In this document: positions 46,459 to 55,117 of the stretch, piece by piece
Numbering within the stretch: the stretch's first letter is position 1
How the letters are laid out: each line of letters opens with the position of its first letter
DNA from: Haloprofundus salilacus
Lineage (GTDB): Archaea; Halobacteriota; Halobacteria; Halobacteriales; Haloferacaceae
Length of the DNA stretch: 64,000 nt
Assembly: GCF_020150815.1 (NCBI RefSeq)
Contig: NZ_CP083724.1
Coordinates: 248,001 to 312,000, forward strand
Reading direction: 5' to 3'
Made by a program: the position numbers and the translations under genes
Notes under the pieces: model-generated
What the model saw: the letters and a program-made list of their open reading frames with translations, nothing else
What the model was told of the DNA's origin: nothing
The model's database searches: none

Positions 46459-47559
46459 ATGTCAGGAGAGCTTCTCGTGTACGGTTCGTACGGTTACATC
46501 GGCGCGTTAGTCGCTCGAACCGCCGTCGACGAGGGACTGTCGCCGGTGATAGCTGGACGCCGCGCCGATCGAGTCGAGGAACAGGCGCTGGAACTCGGCG
46601 TCGACCACCGCGTCTTCACGCTCGACCACCCGGACGTCGTCCGTCAACACGTCGCCGACTTCGACGCGGTGTTGAACTGTGCAGGACCGTTCTCGCGGAC
46701 CGCAGCGCAGTTGCGAACGGCGTGCCTTCGCGAGGGGACTGATTATCTGGACCTCGCCGGCGAAATCGACGTGCTCGAAGCCGCCGCCGAGTTGGACCGG
46801 GAGGCCGAACAGGCCGACGTCGTTATCCTTCCAGGCGTCGGGTTCGACGTCGTTCCGACCGACTGTCTGGCTGCACACCTCGAATCGCGGCTTCCGTCGG
46901 CGACGTCGCTGACGCTGGCGATGGACGGTCTCGGTACGTTCTCGCCGGGGACGCTGAAGTCGATACTCGAGGAATTGCCGCAGTCGGGCGTCGTCCGCGA
47001 GAACGGCGAACTGCGGACGGTACCCGCGGCGTGGCGAACGCGGCGGTTCGACTTCGGGCGCGGCGAAAAGACGGGCGTGACGGTTCCGTGGGGGGACGTG
47101 TCGGCGGCGTACTACACGACCGGTATCAAGAACATCGAAGTGTACGCGACTGTCCCGGAGTTCGCAGTCAACGTGATGCGTCGCACGCGGCCGCTCGTCC
47201 CCGTACTAGCGACGAGACCAGGACAGCGACTGCTGACAGGAGCGGTCGACGCTCTCGTCTCCGGACCGACCGCACAGGAGCGCGCACAGAGCGCGAACCA
47301 CATTTTGGGCGAGGTCGAAGACGACGAGGGCAATCGGGTCGCGACGCGACTCAAGACGCCCGATACGTACGACTTCGCAGCGCAGGCCTCCGTCGAGTCG
47401 ACGCGACGGGTGCTCGACGGCGAGGTCTCCGCGGGGTTCCAGACGCCCGCGTCGGCGTTCGGCTCCGAGTTCGTCACGGAGTTCGACGGCATCGAGCGCG
47501 AAGACCTCGACACTGCATTACCCCTCGGGTCCAGTGTCGGCGCGACCGAAAGGGAGTGA
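46459..47559 (+). CDS. Saccharopine dehydrogenase-like (trans-acting enoyl reductase type) oxidoreductase
   Basis: A 366-residue protein with an N-terminal Rossmann fold: LVYGSYGYIGALVARTAVDE, an Arg-Arg NADP patch (IAGRRADRVEE) and VLNCAGPFSRTAAQLRTACL near residue 75. The conserved DLAGEIDVLEAA segment and LPGVGFDVVPTDCLA follow. The architecture matches the saccharopine dehydrogenase/trans-acting enoyl reductase family, whose members act in lysine metabolism or lipid and polyketide reduction. The real substrate is not evident. ATG 46459 is preferred to the GTG at 46444. It has no operon partner. Confidence 0.8.
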   Translation: MSGELLVYGSYGYIGALVARTAVDEGLSPVIAGRRADRVEEQALELGVDHRVFTLDHPDVVRQHVADFDAVLNCAGPFSRTAAQLRTACLREGTDYLDLAGEIDVLEAAAELDREAEQADVVILPGVGFDVVPTDCLAAHLESRLPSATSLTLAMDGLGTFSPGTLKSILEELPQSGVVRENGELRTVPAAWRTRRFDFGRGEKTGVTVPWGDVSAAYYTTGIKNIEVYATVPEFAVNVMRRTRPLVPVLATRPGQRLLTGAVDALVSGPTAQERAQSANHILGEVEDDEGNRVATRLKTPDTYDFAAQASVESTRRVLDGEVSAGFQTPASAFGSEFVTEFDGIEREDLDTALPLGSSVGATERE

Positions 47560-47943
47560 GGAATCGACCGACCCGAGCGTACGGCGAGAAATTCCGGGTT
47601 TGAGAGAGGTGCTGACACTCTCTCGTCTTGGTGCTGGTCGGAGCGCCGAATTCGTCTGTCGTCGGTTCTCTCTTCGGACAGAGATAGTCAATGTCGGGGA
47701 CAATATCCGGGTGTTTAGAAGGCTAAAACGACGTTCTAACACTGTTCTCGAATACCGTAGTAATAAAGGGATCCACCGGAGAGTGCCTCTCTGTAGTTTG
47801 GTTCGGAATAGGGCAAGATGGGACATTGCATCGTCGATATTCCAGCGCTACTAGACCGTATTCTGACACTATCTACAGATGATCCTCCCTAAAGAACATG
47901 ATTGTAATCCATAACAATACACCCACTGTTCATTCGATGGCTC
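47560..47943. other. Intergenic region, nothing recognised
   Basis: 384 bases of moderate GC between two plus-strand genes. No gene-like frame, repeat or clear promoter was seen apart from AT-rich stretches near 47750-47770 and 47905-47930, the latter a possible promoter for the surface protein. Confidence 0.3.
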
Positions 47944-50835
47944 GTGGTGAACGGTTCCACCAACCAGAAATCGATGAAATCCGCCCTACTCGTGGTCGGT
48001 CTTGCAGTGGTGGTCGTCCTCTCGACGGCCGTCGCGTTCGTAGGACTACCGCTTGGCCAAGCGGCAACCGACGACGCGGCGTCGTCGGCGAATAACGACA
48101 CGGTCGACGAGACCGGAACCACCTCGGACGCCGAGACCGACAGCAGCGAGACGAATACGGAATCGTCGAGCGATACGTCCGCAGACGACGCGGACGATAC
48201 AGACGATAGAGAAGACGATTCGGACGACTCCGACGACTCGGACAGCGACGAATCGTCGAACACGAACAAGCAGTCGAACTCCAACGACGACGAGTCGTCG
48301 AACACGGGAGACACGCCCGCGGGCGACTCCGACGACTCGGACGACGGAGAACACTCTGACTCCGAGGACACCGACGAGCGCGAGTCCATCGAGTCCGTCA
48401 CGCTCACCTCCGAGAACCCCCAGGAAGTCACGGTGACGAACCCCAACTCGTTCGCCGTGCGCCTGACTCTCGAGTTGGACGGTGAAGAGCGCGTCTACGT
48501 GCCCGCCGGGGAAACACACACCGTTCTCATCGCCGACGAGCACTTCGACGGTGAGTCGCTCGACCTCTACGCGAAGACACGACTCGCGGACGGCGACCGG
48601 ACGGCCATCCCGCTGAACAACGTCACCGGTGAGGAACCGCGAGACGTCGACGTGCCTGTCGAGCGGAAAGGTACGAGCGTCGAATCTGTCGAACTCAGCT
48701 CCGACCGCCCGAACCAGTTCAGTGTCACCAACCCGAACGAGTTCGACGTCACGTTCAAATACGTCGTCAACGGCGACACCAGAGACGTCAACGTCTCCGC
48801 CGACGACACGACCGTCGTAGAGTTGTCTGAGAGAGATTACGAAGAGAATGCATCGGCCACGTCCATCGCCGCCGAGACGCGACGCACGGACGATATGGCC
48901 GTCGTCCCGCTGAACGACTACCTCGCGTCGACGCCGGAGGCGACCGACATGCTGGTGTACCGCGACGAGATGCCGACTGAGTCGTATGACGCAGTCGAGT
49001 TCTGGTCGGACGCGCCCGAGCAGGTCACCATCTACAACCCGAACGACGCGACGGTCAACGTCACGTACTTCGAGACCGCCAGAACAGTCGAAGTCGGTCC
49101 GAACGAGACGAAGACGATTGATATCGAACACCGTCACTTCGACGACGGGAATGCCGAAGAGCGGGGTCTCTACGAAGCCTCCGCAGCCGACGTATACACC
49201 GGCGTCGAGGTGCCGGCCGACGCGAACGACGTGACCATCTACCGCGACCACGTGACGGTCGACACGGACACACCCGGTCAGTTCACGGTCAACAACCCGA
49301 CTGACAGTGCTGTCGACTTCAGCGCGTACTACATCCTCGACGGCGAGGGACGTGATCACGGGGATGTGCACGGTGGAAACTTCACGCTCGCACCGGGCGA
49401 GTCGCACACTGTCGACTTCACCGAACAACTCGGCAACGAGTCCCAGAGCTTCAAGGCGTACGCCTACCGCGACGGACACTCAGACGAAGACAACCAAATC
49501 GCCGTGAACGGTGATCTCCACGGCTACGACTCGTTCTACGTCGAAGGCGATAACTCGAACGACTCGGACAACTCCGAGGAGACGCCCGAGAACACGCTCA
49601 TCGCGGAGTCGAACGAGTGTGGCCAGATCACGGTGACGAACTACTATGGCGAGAACGTGATGGTAGAGATTCAGTGGGCCGACACCCACGAGTTCTCGCT
49701 CGCCCCCGGCGAGACCAAGACGTACACGGTGCCAAACCCCGACGGCAGAGAGAACATGTCGTTGGCGGTCGCTGGTGTATATCCGGCCGACTCAGAGGAC
49801 ATGTACCGGTACACCAACAACCAGCACGGACCAGCAGACATCACGGTTGGGTTCTGTACTGACGACAACAACGACTCGCGCGAGTCTATCTACGCCTCTT
49901 CCGAGGAAGCAGGCAACGTCACGCTCAAAAACCCGACTGCCAAAGTCATCGAAGTCGAATTCGATTCGCTCGACGAATCCGTTGGAGAAGTCGGTACTGT
50001 TGAATTGGAGCCGTTCGAGCGGAAAACCGTCGCTGTCCCGGAGACGGACCACGAGGAAGACATCTTCCTCGGAGCGACCGCAGTTGAGACGGGGATGGTT
50101 CTCGACGTGAACGGAGAGCCCGGAGACACGCACGTTCCAGTCGTCACTGACGAGTACGAAACCGTCGAGTTCGAGTCGAACGCACCCGAACAGTTCACCG
50201 TCTACAATCCGAACAACGAGACGGTCGAGGTCTCGTACTTCGGCGAACTCGGTCTGACCGGCGTCGGTCCGGTCAAAGTCGGCCCCGACGAGACGAAGAC
50301 GGTCGATATCGAACACCATCACTTCGACGACGGGAACGCAAACGAACGAGTGCTCTGGAAGACGGCCGCATACTCCACCGATACCGGTGCAAAGGTACCG
50401 ACCAATGGAGACGATGTGACCGTCTACCGTGACCACGTGACTGTCGACACAGACACGCCTGGACAGTTCACGGTCGACAACCCAACCGATGGTGAGATCG
50501 ACTTCAGCGCGTATTACGTCCGCGACGGCGTGGGTAACGGTTACGGCTCCGTAGATGGAGGAGAGTTCACGCTCGCACCGGGCGAGTCGCGTACCGTCGA
50601 CTTCTCCGAACAGCTCGGAACCGGTCCGCAGAGTTTCAAGGCGTACGCCTACCGAACTGGCGACACTGACCAACTCAACCCGCTCGAAGTGAACAACGAC
50701 CTCGACGGCTACAGTTCGTTCTACGTCGACGGAGCTGACGACTCTGACTCCGACGAGACAACCACGACGACAACGCCAACCAACGAAACAACCACGACGA
50801 CCACTGACTCGAACAGTTTCTCCATCGTCGCGTAA
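47944..50835 (+). CDS. Large secreted or membrane-anchored repeat protein
   Basis: A 963-residue acidic protein. Residues about 11-36 (MKSALLVVGLAVVVVLSTAV...) form a hydrophobic signal or signal anchor with no lipobox. Residues about 40-140 are a Ser/Asp/Glu/Asn low-complexity stalk. Eight divergent beta-rich repeats of about 90 residues follow, each with a FTVxNP-like core and a later LAPGETxTV-like strand. Repeats 3-4 and 7-8 are nearly identical pairs (DHVTVDTDTPGQFTV, HFDDGNA), so an internal duplication happened. Many N-x-S/T sequons and a Thr-rich C-terminus suggest heavy glycosylation. No PGF-type C-terminal anchor is seen, so attachment, if any, is N-terminal. GTG 47944 or ATG 47974 may start it. 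Probably a cell-surface protein. Confidence 0.8.
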   Translation: MVNGSTNQKSMKSALLVVGLAVVVVLSTAVAFVGLPLGQAATDDAASSANNDTVDETGTTSDAETDSSETNTESSSDTSADDADDTDDREDDSDDSDDSDSDESSNTNKQSNSNDDESSNTGDTPAGDSDDSDDGEHSDSEDTDERESIESVTLTSENPQEVTVTNPNSFAVRLTLELDGEERVYVPAGETHTVLIADEHFDGESLDLYAKTRLADGDRTAIPLNNVTGEEPRDVDVPVERKGTSVESVELSSDRPNQFSVTNPNEFDVTFKYVVNGDTRDVNVSADDTTVVELSERDYEENASATSIAAETRRTDDMAVVPLNDYLASTPEATDMLVYRDEMPTESYDAVEFWSDAPEQVTIYNPNDATVNVTYFETARTVEVGPNETKTIDIEHRHFDDGNAEERGLYEASAADVYTGVEVPADANDVTIYRDHVTVDTDTPGQFTVNNPTDSAVDFSAYYILDGEGRDHGDVHGGNFTLAPGESHTVDFTEQLGNESQSFKAYAYRDGHSDEDNQIAVNGDLHGYDSFYVEGDNSNDSDNSEETPENTLIAESNECGQITVTNYYGENVMVEIQWADTHEFSLAPGETKTYTVPNPDGRENMSLAVAGVYPADSEDMYRYTNNQHGPADITVGFCTDDNNDSRESIYASSEEAGNVTLKNPTAKVIEVEFDSLDESVGEVGTVELEPFERKTVAVPETDHEEDIFLGATAVETGMVLDVNGEPGDTHVPVVTDEYETVEFESNAPEQFTVYNPNNETVEVSYFGELGLTGVGPVKVGPDETKTVDIEHHHFDDGNANERVLWKTAAYSTDTGAKVPTNGDDVTVYRDHVTVDTDTPGQFTVDNPTDGEIDFSAYYVRDGVGNGYGSVDGGEFTLAPGESRTVDFSEQLGTGPQSFKAYAYRTGDTDQLNPLEVNNDLDGYSSFYVDGADDSDSDETTTTTTPTNETTTTTTDSNSFSIVA

Positions 50836-51018
50836 AAAGAGACGCGAACCGGAATCGCCCGGTCCGGCCCCACCGCCGGACCGAACCGACTGACAGCGAC
50901 AGTCGTCGCTCGACCGTTTTCTTGATCGAAACGGATGACCTGAGCACAAACACTGTCACTCACCGAGAGTCCTTTCCGCTGACCCCACACGAGAGACCGC
51001 GCCGATAACCAACTCAGT

Positions 51019-51037
51019 GTACTGTCGGAGACAGTAC
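51019..51037. terminator. Perfect hairpin between convergent genes
   Basis: GTACTGTC-GGA-GACAGTAC is a perfect 8-bp inverted repeat followed by AATTATTG. It lies in the 304-base gap between the convergent surface-protein and thiD ends, so a two-way terminator is the simplest reading. The rest of the gap shows no gene. Confidence 0.4.
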
Positions 51038-51139
51038 AATTATTGTCAATAGTTATACTTTATGGACGATGTCAGGTGCTCCGGCGTTGAGGCGATCGAA
51101 CGCGACATAGGACCGCGTATGCGTCGCCGACGACGGCAG

Positions 51140-51973
51140 TTACCGAGACGAGGGGTGCCAGCGTTCGGCGTCGACGAGGTGGTCGACGCTCCCCGGTCCG
51201 CGTCCGACGTCGGCGGGTCGAGCGATTGCGGCGTGAGTGAACTCGATGCCTCGTTCGACCGCCTCGACCAGTTCGTCTCCGTGCGCGAGTCGGGATGCGA
51301 TGGCGCTCGACAGCGTACATCCCGACCCGTGGGTTCGGTCGGTGCGGACGCGCGGGTTGGAGAACGTCACCGACCGATCGGGCGTGACGAGCGTATCCCG
51401 GACGGTATCGGCGTCGGTATCGACGTGGCCGCCTTTGAACAGGACGGCGTCGGCGCCCCAGTCGAAAAATGCCGTCGCGGCCTCGCCTCTCGATCGCTCG
51501 TCGCTCGGGTAGACGCCGGTGAGAGCCTCCGTCTCGTCGGCGTTGGGCGTCAGGAGCGTCGCGCGCGCGAAGAGGTCAACGTATGCGTCGACGGCGTCGT
51601 CGTCGAGCAGTCTGTCGCCCGAGGTAGCGACCATCACCGGATCGAGAACGACCGGACCGTCGGAGTCACGCAGACAGTCGTCGATGGTTTCGACGGCCGA
51701 TGCGGCCGCGAGCATCCCCAGTTTGACGGCAGCGACATCGAAATCGCCGGTCACCGCCTCGAACTGCGCCCGAATCTCTTCGTCGGGCAGCACGTGGGTG
51801 GAGTCGACGCCGCGAGTGTGCTGCGCCGTCGCCGCCACAACGACGGAACCGCCGTAGACGCCCAGACGAGTCATCGTCTTCAGGTCGGCCTGGATCCCCG
51901 CGCCGCCGCCGGAGTCGCTGGAGGCGACGGTCAGCGCGTACGGCCGCGTCGTCGCTTGCTCCGGGACGGTCAT
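51140..51973 (-). CDS. thiD: Hydroxymethylpyrimidine kinase/phosphomethylpyrimidine kinase
   Basis: A 277-residue ribokinase-fold enzyme that phosphorylates hydroxymethylpyrimidine twice for thiamine synthesis. Motifs are ASDSGGGAGIQADLKTM near residue 16, VLDPVMVATSGDRLLD near 110, and the catalytic RTDRTHGSGCTLSSAIA near 225. No C-terminal ThiN domain is fused, unlike many archaeal ThiD proteins. The ATG at 51973 overlaps the SDR stop by four bases (ATGA), so it is the last gene of the thiE-thiM-SDR-thiD operon. Confidence 0.92.
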   Translation of the reverse strand: MTVPEQATTRPYALTVASSDSGGGAGIQADLKTMTRLGVYGGSVVVAATAQHTRGVDSTHVLPDEEIRAQFEAVTGDFDVAAVKLGMLAAASAVETIDDCLRDSDGPVVLDPVMVATSGDRLLDDDAVDAYVDLFARATLLTPNADETEALTGVYPSDERSRGEAATAFFDWGADAVLFKGGHVDTDADTVRDTLVTPDRSVTFSNPRVRTDRTHGSGCTLSSAIASRLAHGDELVEAVERGIEFTHAAIARPADVGRGPGSVDHLVDAERWHPSSR

Positions 51974-52701
51974 CGGAACTGCATCCCTCCGTTGACGTTG
52001 AGAATCTCGCCGTGCGCGAAGGAACTGTCGAGAAGGTAGCGAACGGCCTTCGCAATCTCCGCCGGCGAGCACGCGTAGTCGGGCAGATGGGTGTCGAGGG
52101 TCTCGTGGCCCAGAAAGTCGGTTGACTCCAGATAGTCTACGATGACATCATTCATCGAGGTGTCGACCGGACCGGGGGCGATAGCGTTCACCCGTACGTC
52201 GTCCGGGCCGAGTTCCCTCGCCAACGCGCGAACCAGACCGTGCAACCCTGACTTGCTGGCAGCGTAACTCGTATCGACGGTCCCGGCGGTGCCGCCGATG
52301 CTGGAGAGGAAAACGAGCGACCCGGCGGACTCGCGTAGATGCGGAACAGCCGCCCGCGCAACTCGGAATGAGCCGACGAGGTTCGCCTCGACGACGCGGG
52401 ACCACTGCGCGTCCGTCGACTCGTCTATCGTCGCCGGGTCGACGACGCCGACAGTGTGGACGACGGCGTCGACGCCGTCGAGTCGGTCGGCCGCGGCGTC
52501 GAAGAAACTCGCGACGGACGCCGAATCGGTGACATCCATGTGGAAGGCGCTTCGCTCGAAGCCGGCGGGAGCGCCGTCGACGAGCGCGTCGGCCGTCTCG
52601 CCTTCCGTCAGATATGAGAACGCGATGTCCGTCTCTGAGAGCGATTCGACGACGACGCTGCCGATGCCGCCGGTGCCGCCGGTGACGACGACCCCCGTCA
52701 C
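51970..52701 (-). CDS. Short-chain dehydrogenase/reductase embedded in the thiamine operon
   Basis: A 243-residue SDR. The cofactor motif is VVVTGGTGGIGSVVVE at the start. The catalytic Ser is in VFLSSIGGTAG, and Tyr and Lys in TSYAASKSGLHGLV. NAIAPGPVDTSMN follows. It most resembles 3-oxoacyl-ACP reductase-type SDRs. It starts at GTG 52701, overlapping the thiM stop by four bases, and its own stop overlaps thiD by four. Such tight coupling implies a role with thiamine enzymes, but no SDR step is known in the thiazole/pyrimidine salvage pathway. The substrate is unknown. Confidence 0.87.
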   Translation of the reverse strand: MTGVVVTGGTGGIGSVVVESLSETDIAFSYLTEGETADALVDGAPAGFERSAFHMDVTDSASVASFFDAAADRLDGVDAVVHTVGVVDPATIDESTDAQWSRVVEANLVGSFRVARAAVPHLRESAGSLVFLSSIGGTAGTVDTSYAASKSGLHGLVRALARELGPDDVRVNAIAPGPVDTSMNDVIVDYLESTDFLGHETLDTHLPDYACSPAEIAKAVRYLLDSSFAHGEILNVNGGMQFR

Positions 52702-53534
52702 GCCGACACCTCCCGAATCCGTTCCGAGAGGTCGGCGTCGAGGTCGTCTCCGGCGTCCATCCCGGCGACCGCGTCCAGAAACGCGACCTTGTAGCTCGCC
52801 GGTCCCTCGTAATCGCCGTACTCGCCCGCGGCGGCCCGTTCTCCGGCGAGACCGTACGCCGCGGTTCCGGCGAGAGCGGCGGAGAGTGAGTCCTCCAGCG
52901 CGGCCGCGAAGACGGCGAGCGTTGCGCCGAGCATGCAACCGGTTCCGACGACGGTGCCCATCATCGGATGCCCGACGTCGACTTCGTACGCCGCCTCCGC
53001 GTCGGCGACGACGTCCGTCTCGCCGGAGGCGACGACGACGGCCCCCGTCCGTCGGGCGCACGAGACGGCGGTCTCGGCGATGCCGGCGTACTCGCCGACC
53101 GACTCGACGCCGCGAACTTCGGCGTCCTCGCCCGCGAGCGCCGAGATCTCGGCGTGGTTACCGTTGACGACGGCGGCGTCGAGTTCGGTGACGAGGCGCG
53201 CGGCGACCGCGGAGCGCGTCGGCGTCGCGCCGACGCCGACCGGGTCGACGACGACCGGAACGTCCCGTTCGTTCGCGGCACGTCCGGCGGTCAGCATCGC
53301 CGTCTCGCCGCGCTCGCTCACGGTTCCCATGTTCAACAGGCAGCCGTCGGCGCTCTCGACCATGTCGGCGACCTCCCGAGTGTCGTCGGACATGACCGGC
53401 AGGCCGCCCCAGTGGAGCGTGACGTTCGCCACGTCGTTGACGGTAACCTCGTTCGTGAGCGCGTTGACGAGCGGAGTGTTCGCTTCGACGGCCGAGAGCG
53501 CTTCGGAGACGTCGAAGTCGGACGCGTCGGTCAT
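52698..53534 (-). CDS. thiM: Hydroxyethylthiazole kinase
   Basis: A 278-residue ThiM. Typical elements are PLVNALTNEVTVNDVANVTL near residue 22, GGLPVMSDDTREVADM, VVVDPVGVGATPTR near 95, the VNGNHAEISAL loop and GTVVGTGCMLGA near 195 with the catalytic Cys. It phosphorylates the thiazole moiety with ATP for thiamine salvage. Its ATG at 53534 overlaps the thiE stop by four bases. Confidence 0.92.
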   Translation of the reverse strand: MTDASDFDVSEALSAVEANTPLVNALTNEVTVNDVANVTLHWGGLPVMSDDTREVADMVESADGCLLNMGTVSERGETAMLTAGRAANERDVPVVVDPVGVGATPTRSAVAARLVTELDAAVVNGNHAEISALAGEDAEVRGVESVGEYAGIAETAVSCARRTGAVVVASGETDVVADAEAAYEVDVGHPMMGTVVGTGCMLGATLAVFAAALEDSLSAALAGTAAYGLAGERAAAGEYGDYEGPASYKVAFLDAVAGMDAGDDLDADLSERIREVSA

Positions 53535-54175
53535 CGTGCCCGCCTCCCGGTCTCGACGGCCGACGCGAGTCGACGCGTCGTCGCTGCAGGGTCAGACGCG
53601 CCCGCGATTTCGGAGACGACCGCGACTCCGTCGGCCCCGGCTTCGACGACGCGCCCGGCGTTCTCTGCCGTGATGCCGCCGATCGCGACGACAGGGATGT
53701 CGACGGCGTCCGCAATCGCCGCGACCGCCTCGACGCCGACGTTCGACTGGGCGTCGGACACGTCCTTCGAGGTGGTATCGAAGACCGCCCCGACGCCAAG
53801 GTAGTCCGCACCCGCGTCGACCGCCCGCCGAGCGCCCTCGACCGTCGAGACCGAACGACCGACGACCGCGCCGTCCGGGAGTTGCGCGCGTGCGACCGGA
53901 ACCGGCAGGTCGTCGTCGCCGAGGTGGACGCCGTCGGCGTCGACCGCGACGGCGATGTCCACGCGGTCGTTGACGACGAGCGGGATTCCCGCCTCGGTTG
54001 TCAGTCGTCGGAGTGTGCGCGCGAGTCGATAGCGCTCCCGCGCAGTCGCGTGTTTCTCCCGCAGTTGTACGACGTCGACACCGCCGTCGATAGCCTCGCG
54101 CACTATGGTCTCGCTCGACCGGCCCTCAGAGAGGTCGGCCTGCGTGACTAGATACGTGTCCATCGGTGCATTCAT
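53531..54175 (-). CDS. thiE: Thiamine phosphate synthase
   Basis: A 214-residue TIM-barrel enzyme joining hydroxymethylpyrimidine diphosphate and thiazole phosphate. Motifs are VDVVQLREKHATAR near residue 35, PLVVNDRVDIAVAVDADGVHLG near 65, and the phosphate-binding IPVVAIGGITAENAGRV near 160. First gene of the four-gene operon. The start may be ATG 54175 or ATG 54163, four codons later. No THI-box riboswitch pattern was recognised upstream. Confidence 0.9.
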   Translation of the reverse strand: MNAPMDTYLVTQADLSEGRSSETIVREAIDGGVDVVQLREKHATARERYRLARTLRRLTTEAGIPLVVNDRVDIAVAVDADGVHLGDDDLPVPVARAQLPDGAVVGRSVSTVEGARRAVDAGADYLGVGAVFDTTSKDVSDAQSNVGVEAVAAIADAVDIPVVAIGGITAENAGRVVEAGADGVAVVSEIAGASDPAATTRRLASAVETGRRAR

Positions 54176-54477
54176 CGGTGGTATTCATCAGTGATGGCCT
54201 TATCGACAAAACGCTTGCTATCGGTTACCGAGGGGAGGAGACGATCGTCGTATCACCGGCTTTCGGCGGATACAGAGCACTGCGACCGGAGGTTTACTGC
54301 ACCCGGCAGTACGGTGCGGATTCAGACGAATCCGCTCAACAGCGTCACGACCGCGTACGCAACTGTCGCGGCTGCCCTCCCGACGAGAACATCTCGGACC
54401 TGTCGACGTCCCATCAGCGGTCGTCACGAAACGTCGACTTGCGCCGACGGCGAAGAACATGAGACCGGCGAGGGCGA
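54176..54477. other. Intergenic region upstream of thiE, nothing recognised
   Basis: 302 bases upstream of thiE and downstream of the hexapeptide-protein gene on the same strand. Open frames look like chance. The part nearest thiE should hold the operon promoter, but no strong TATA box stands out. Confidence 0.3.
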
Positions 54478-54999
54478 CTACTCGTCGAACAGTTCGTCGT
54501 GTCTGTCGACCAAGTTGCCGTACTCACCCGACGAGTACTTCGAGAAGATTTCCTCAGCGCTGACTCGTTCGTCCGACAGCGGCGTGACGCGGGCGGGGAC
54601 GCCGCGGACGTACGATTCGGCGGGAATGTCGTACTGTTCGGGGACGACAGCACCCGGGGCGACGACGCTTCCCGCGCCGACTCGAACGCCGGTGTTCACC
54701 GTCGAGTTGAACCCGATGAGCGACCCCTCTTCGACCGTCGCCTCGTTGATGACCGCGCCGTGGCCCACCATCACTCGGTCGCCAACCGTCGCAGCGTGGA
54801 CGACGGCGTTGTCGCCAACGTGGGACTGGCGGCCGATTCGGACCGGCCCGATGTCGCCGCGCAGGACAACGCCGGGCCAGACGCTGGCGTCCGCATCGAC
54901 GACGACGTTGCCGACGAGCGTCGACTCGCGGCTTACGTTGGCGTCCGCGTGAATCTCCGGTTCGACTCCCTCGAAGCGGTAGTGGCGCTTGTCGGTCAT
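54478..54999 (-). CDS. Gamma-carbonic-anhydrase-like left-handed beta-helix protein
   Basis: A 173-residue hexapeptide-repeat protein of the YrdA/PaaY/gamma-carbonic-anhydrase group. The family's Arg/Asp pair is in VLRGDIGPVRIG, and Gln and first zinc His are in RQSHVGDNAVVHAA. The second His is in VMVGHGAVI. The third ligand, usually His in a VHAC/LHGC-type motif right after, is replaced (VINEATV, Asn-Glu). Carbonic anhydrase activity is therefore doubtful; many such proteins act as acyltransferase-like or assembly factors. The trimeric beta-helix repeats span residues about 15-125, then a helical tail. ATG 54999 chosen. Confidence 0.83.
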   Translation of the reverse strand: MTDKRHYRFEGVEPEIHADANVSRESTLVGNVVVDADASVWPGVVLRGDIGPVRIGRQSHVGDNAVVHAATVGDRVMVGHGAVINEATVEEGSLIGFNSTVNTGVRVGAGSVVAPGAVVPEQYDIPAESYVRGVPARVTPLSDERVSAEEIFSKYSSGEYGNLVDRHDELFDE

Positions 55000-55117
55000 A
55001 GGTGAGAGTAGGAAACCGACGAGCAAAATCGTTCACCCGCGAGCGGTCCACACTCGTGGAGAACCGACCGTCGTATCCGACCGCTTTGCTTTGACCGATT
55101 CAGTTCGCTTTGCCCAC

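Noticed and set aside
48046-49479. Minus-strand 477-codon frame over the surface protein
   Set aside because: Shadow of the repeat protein; no domain motifs, and composition is Val/Arg-biased as in other antisense frames.
54176-54330. Thiamine pyrophosphate riboswitch upstream of thiE
   Set aside because: The conserved CUGAGA and ACCUGA-type segments of the THI element were not found on the thiE strand.
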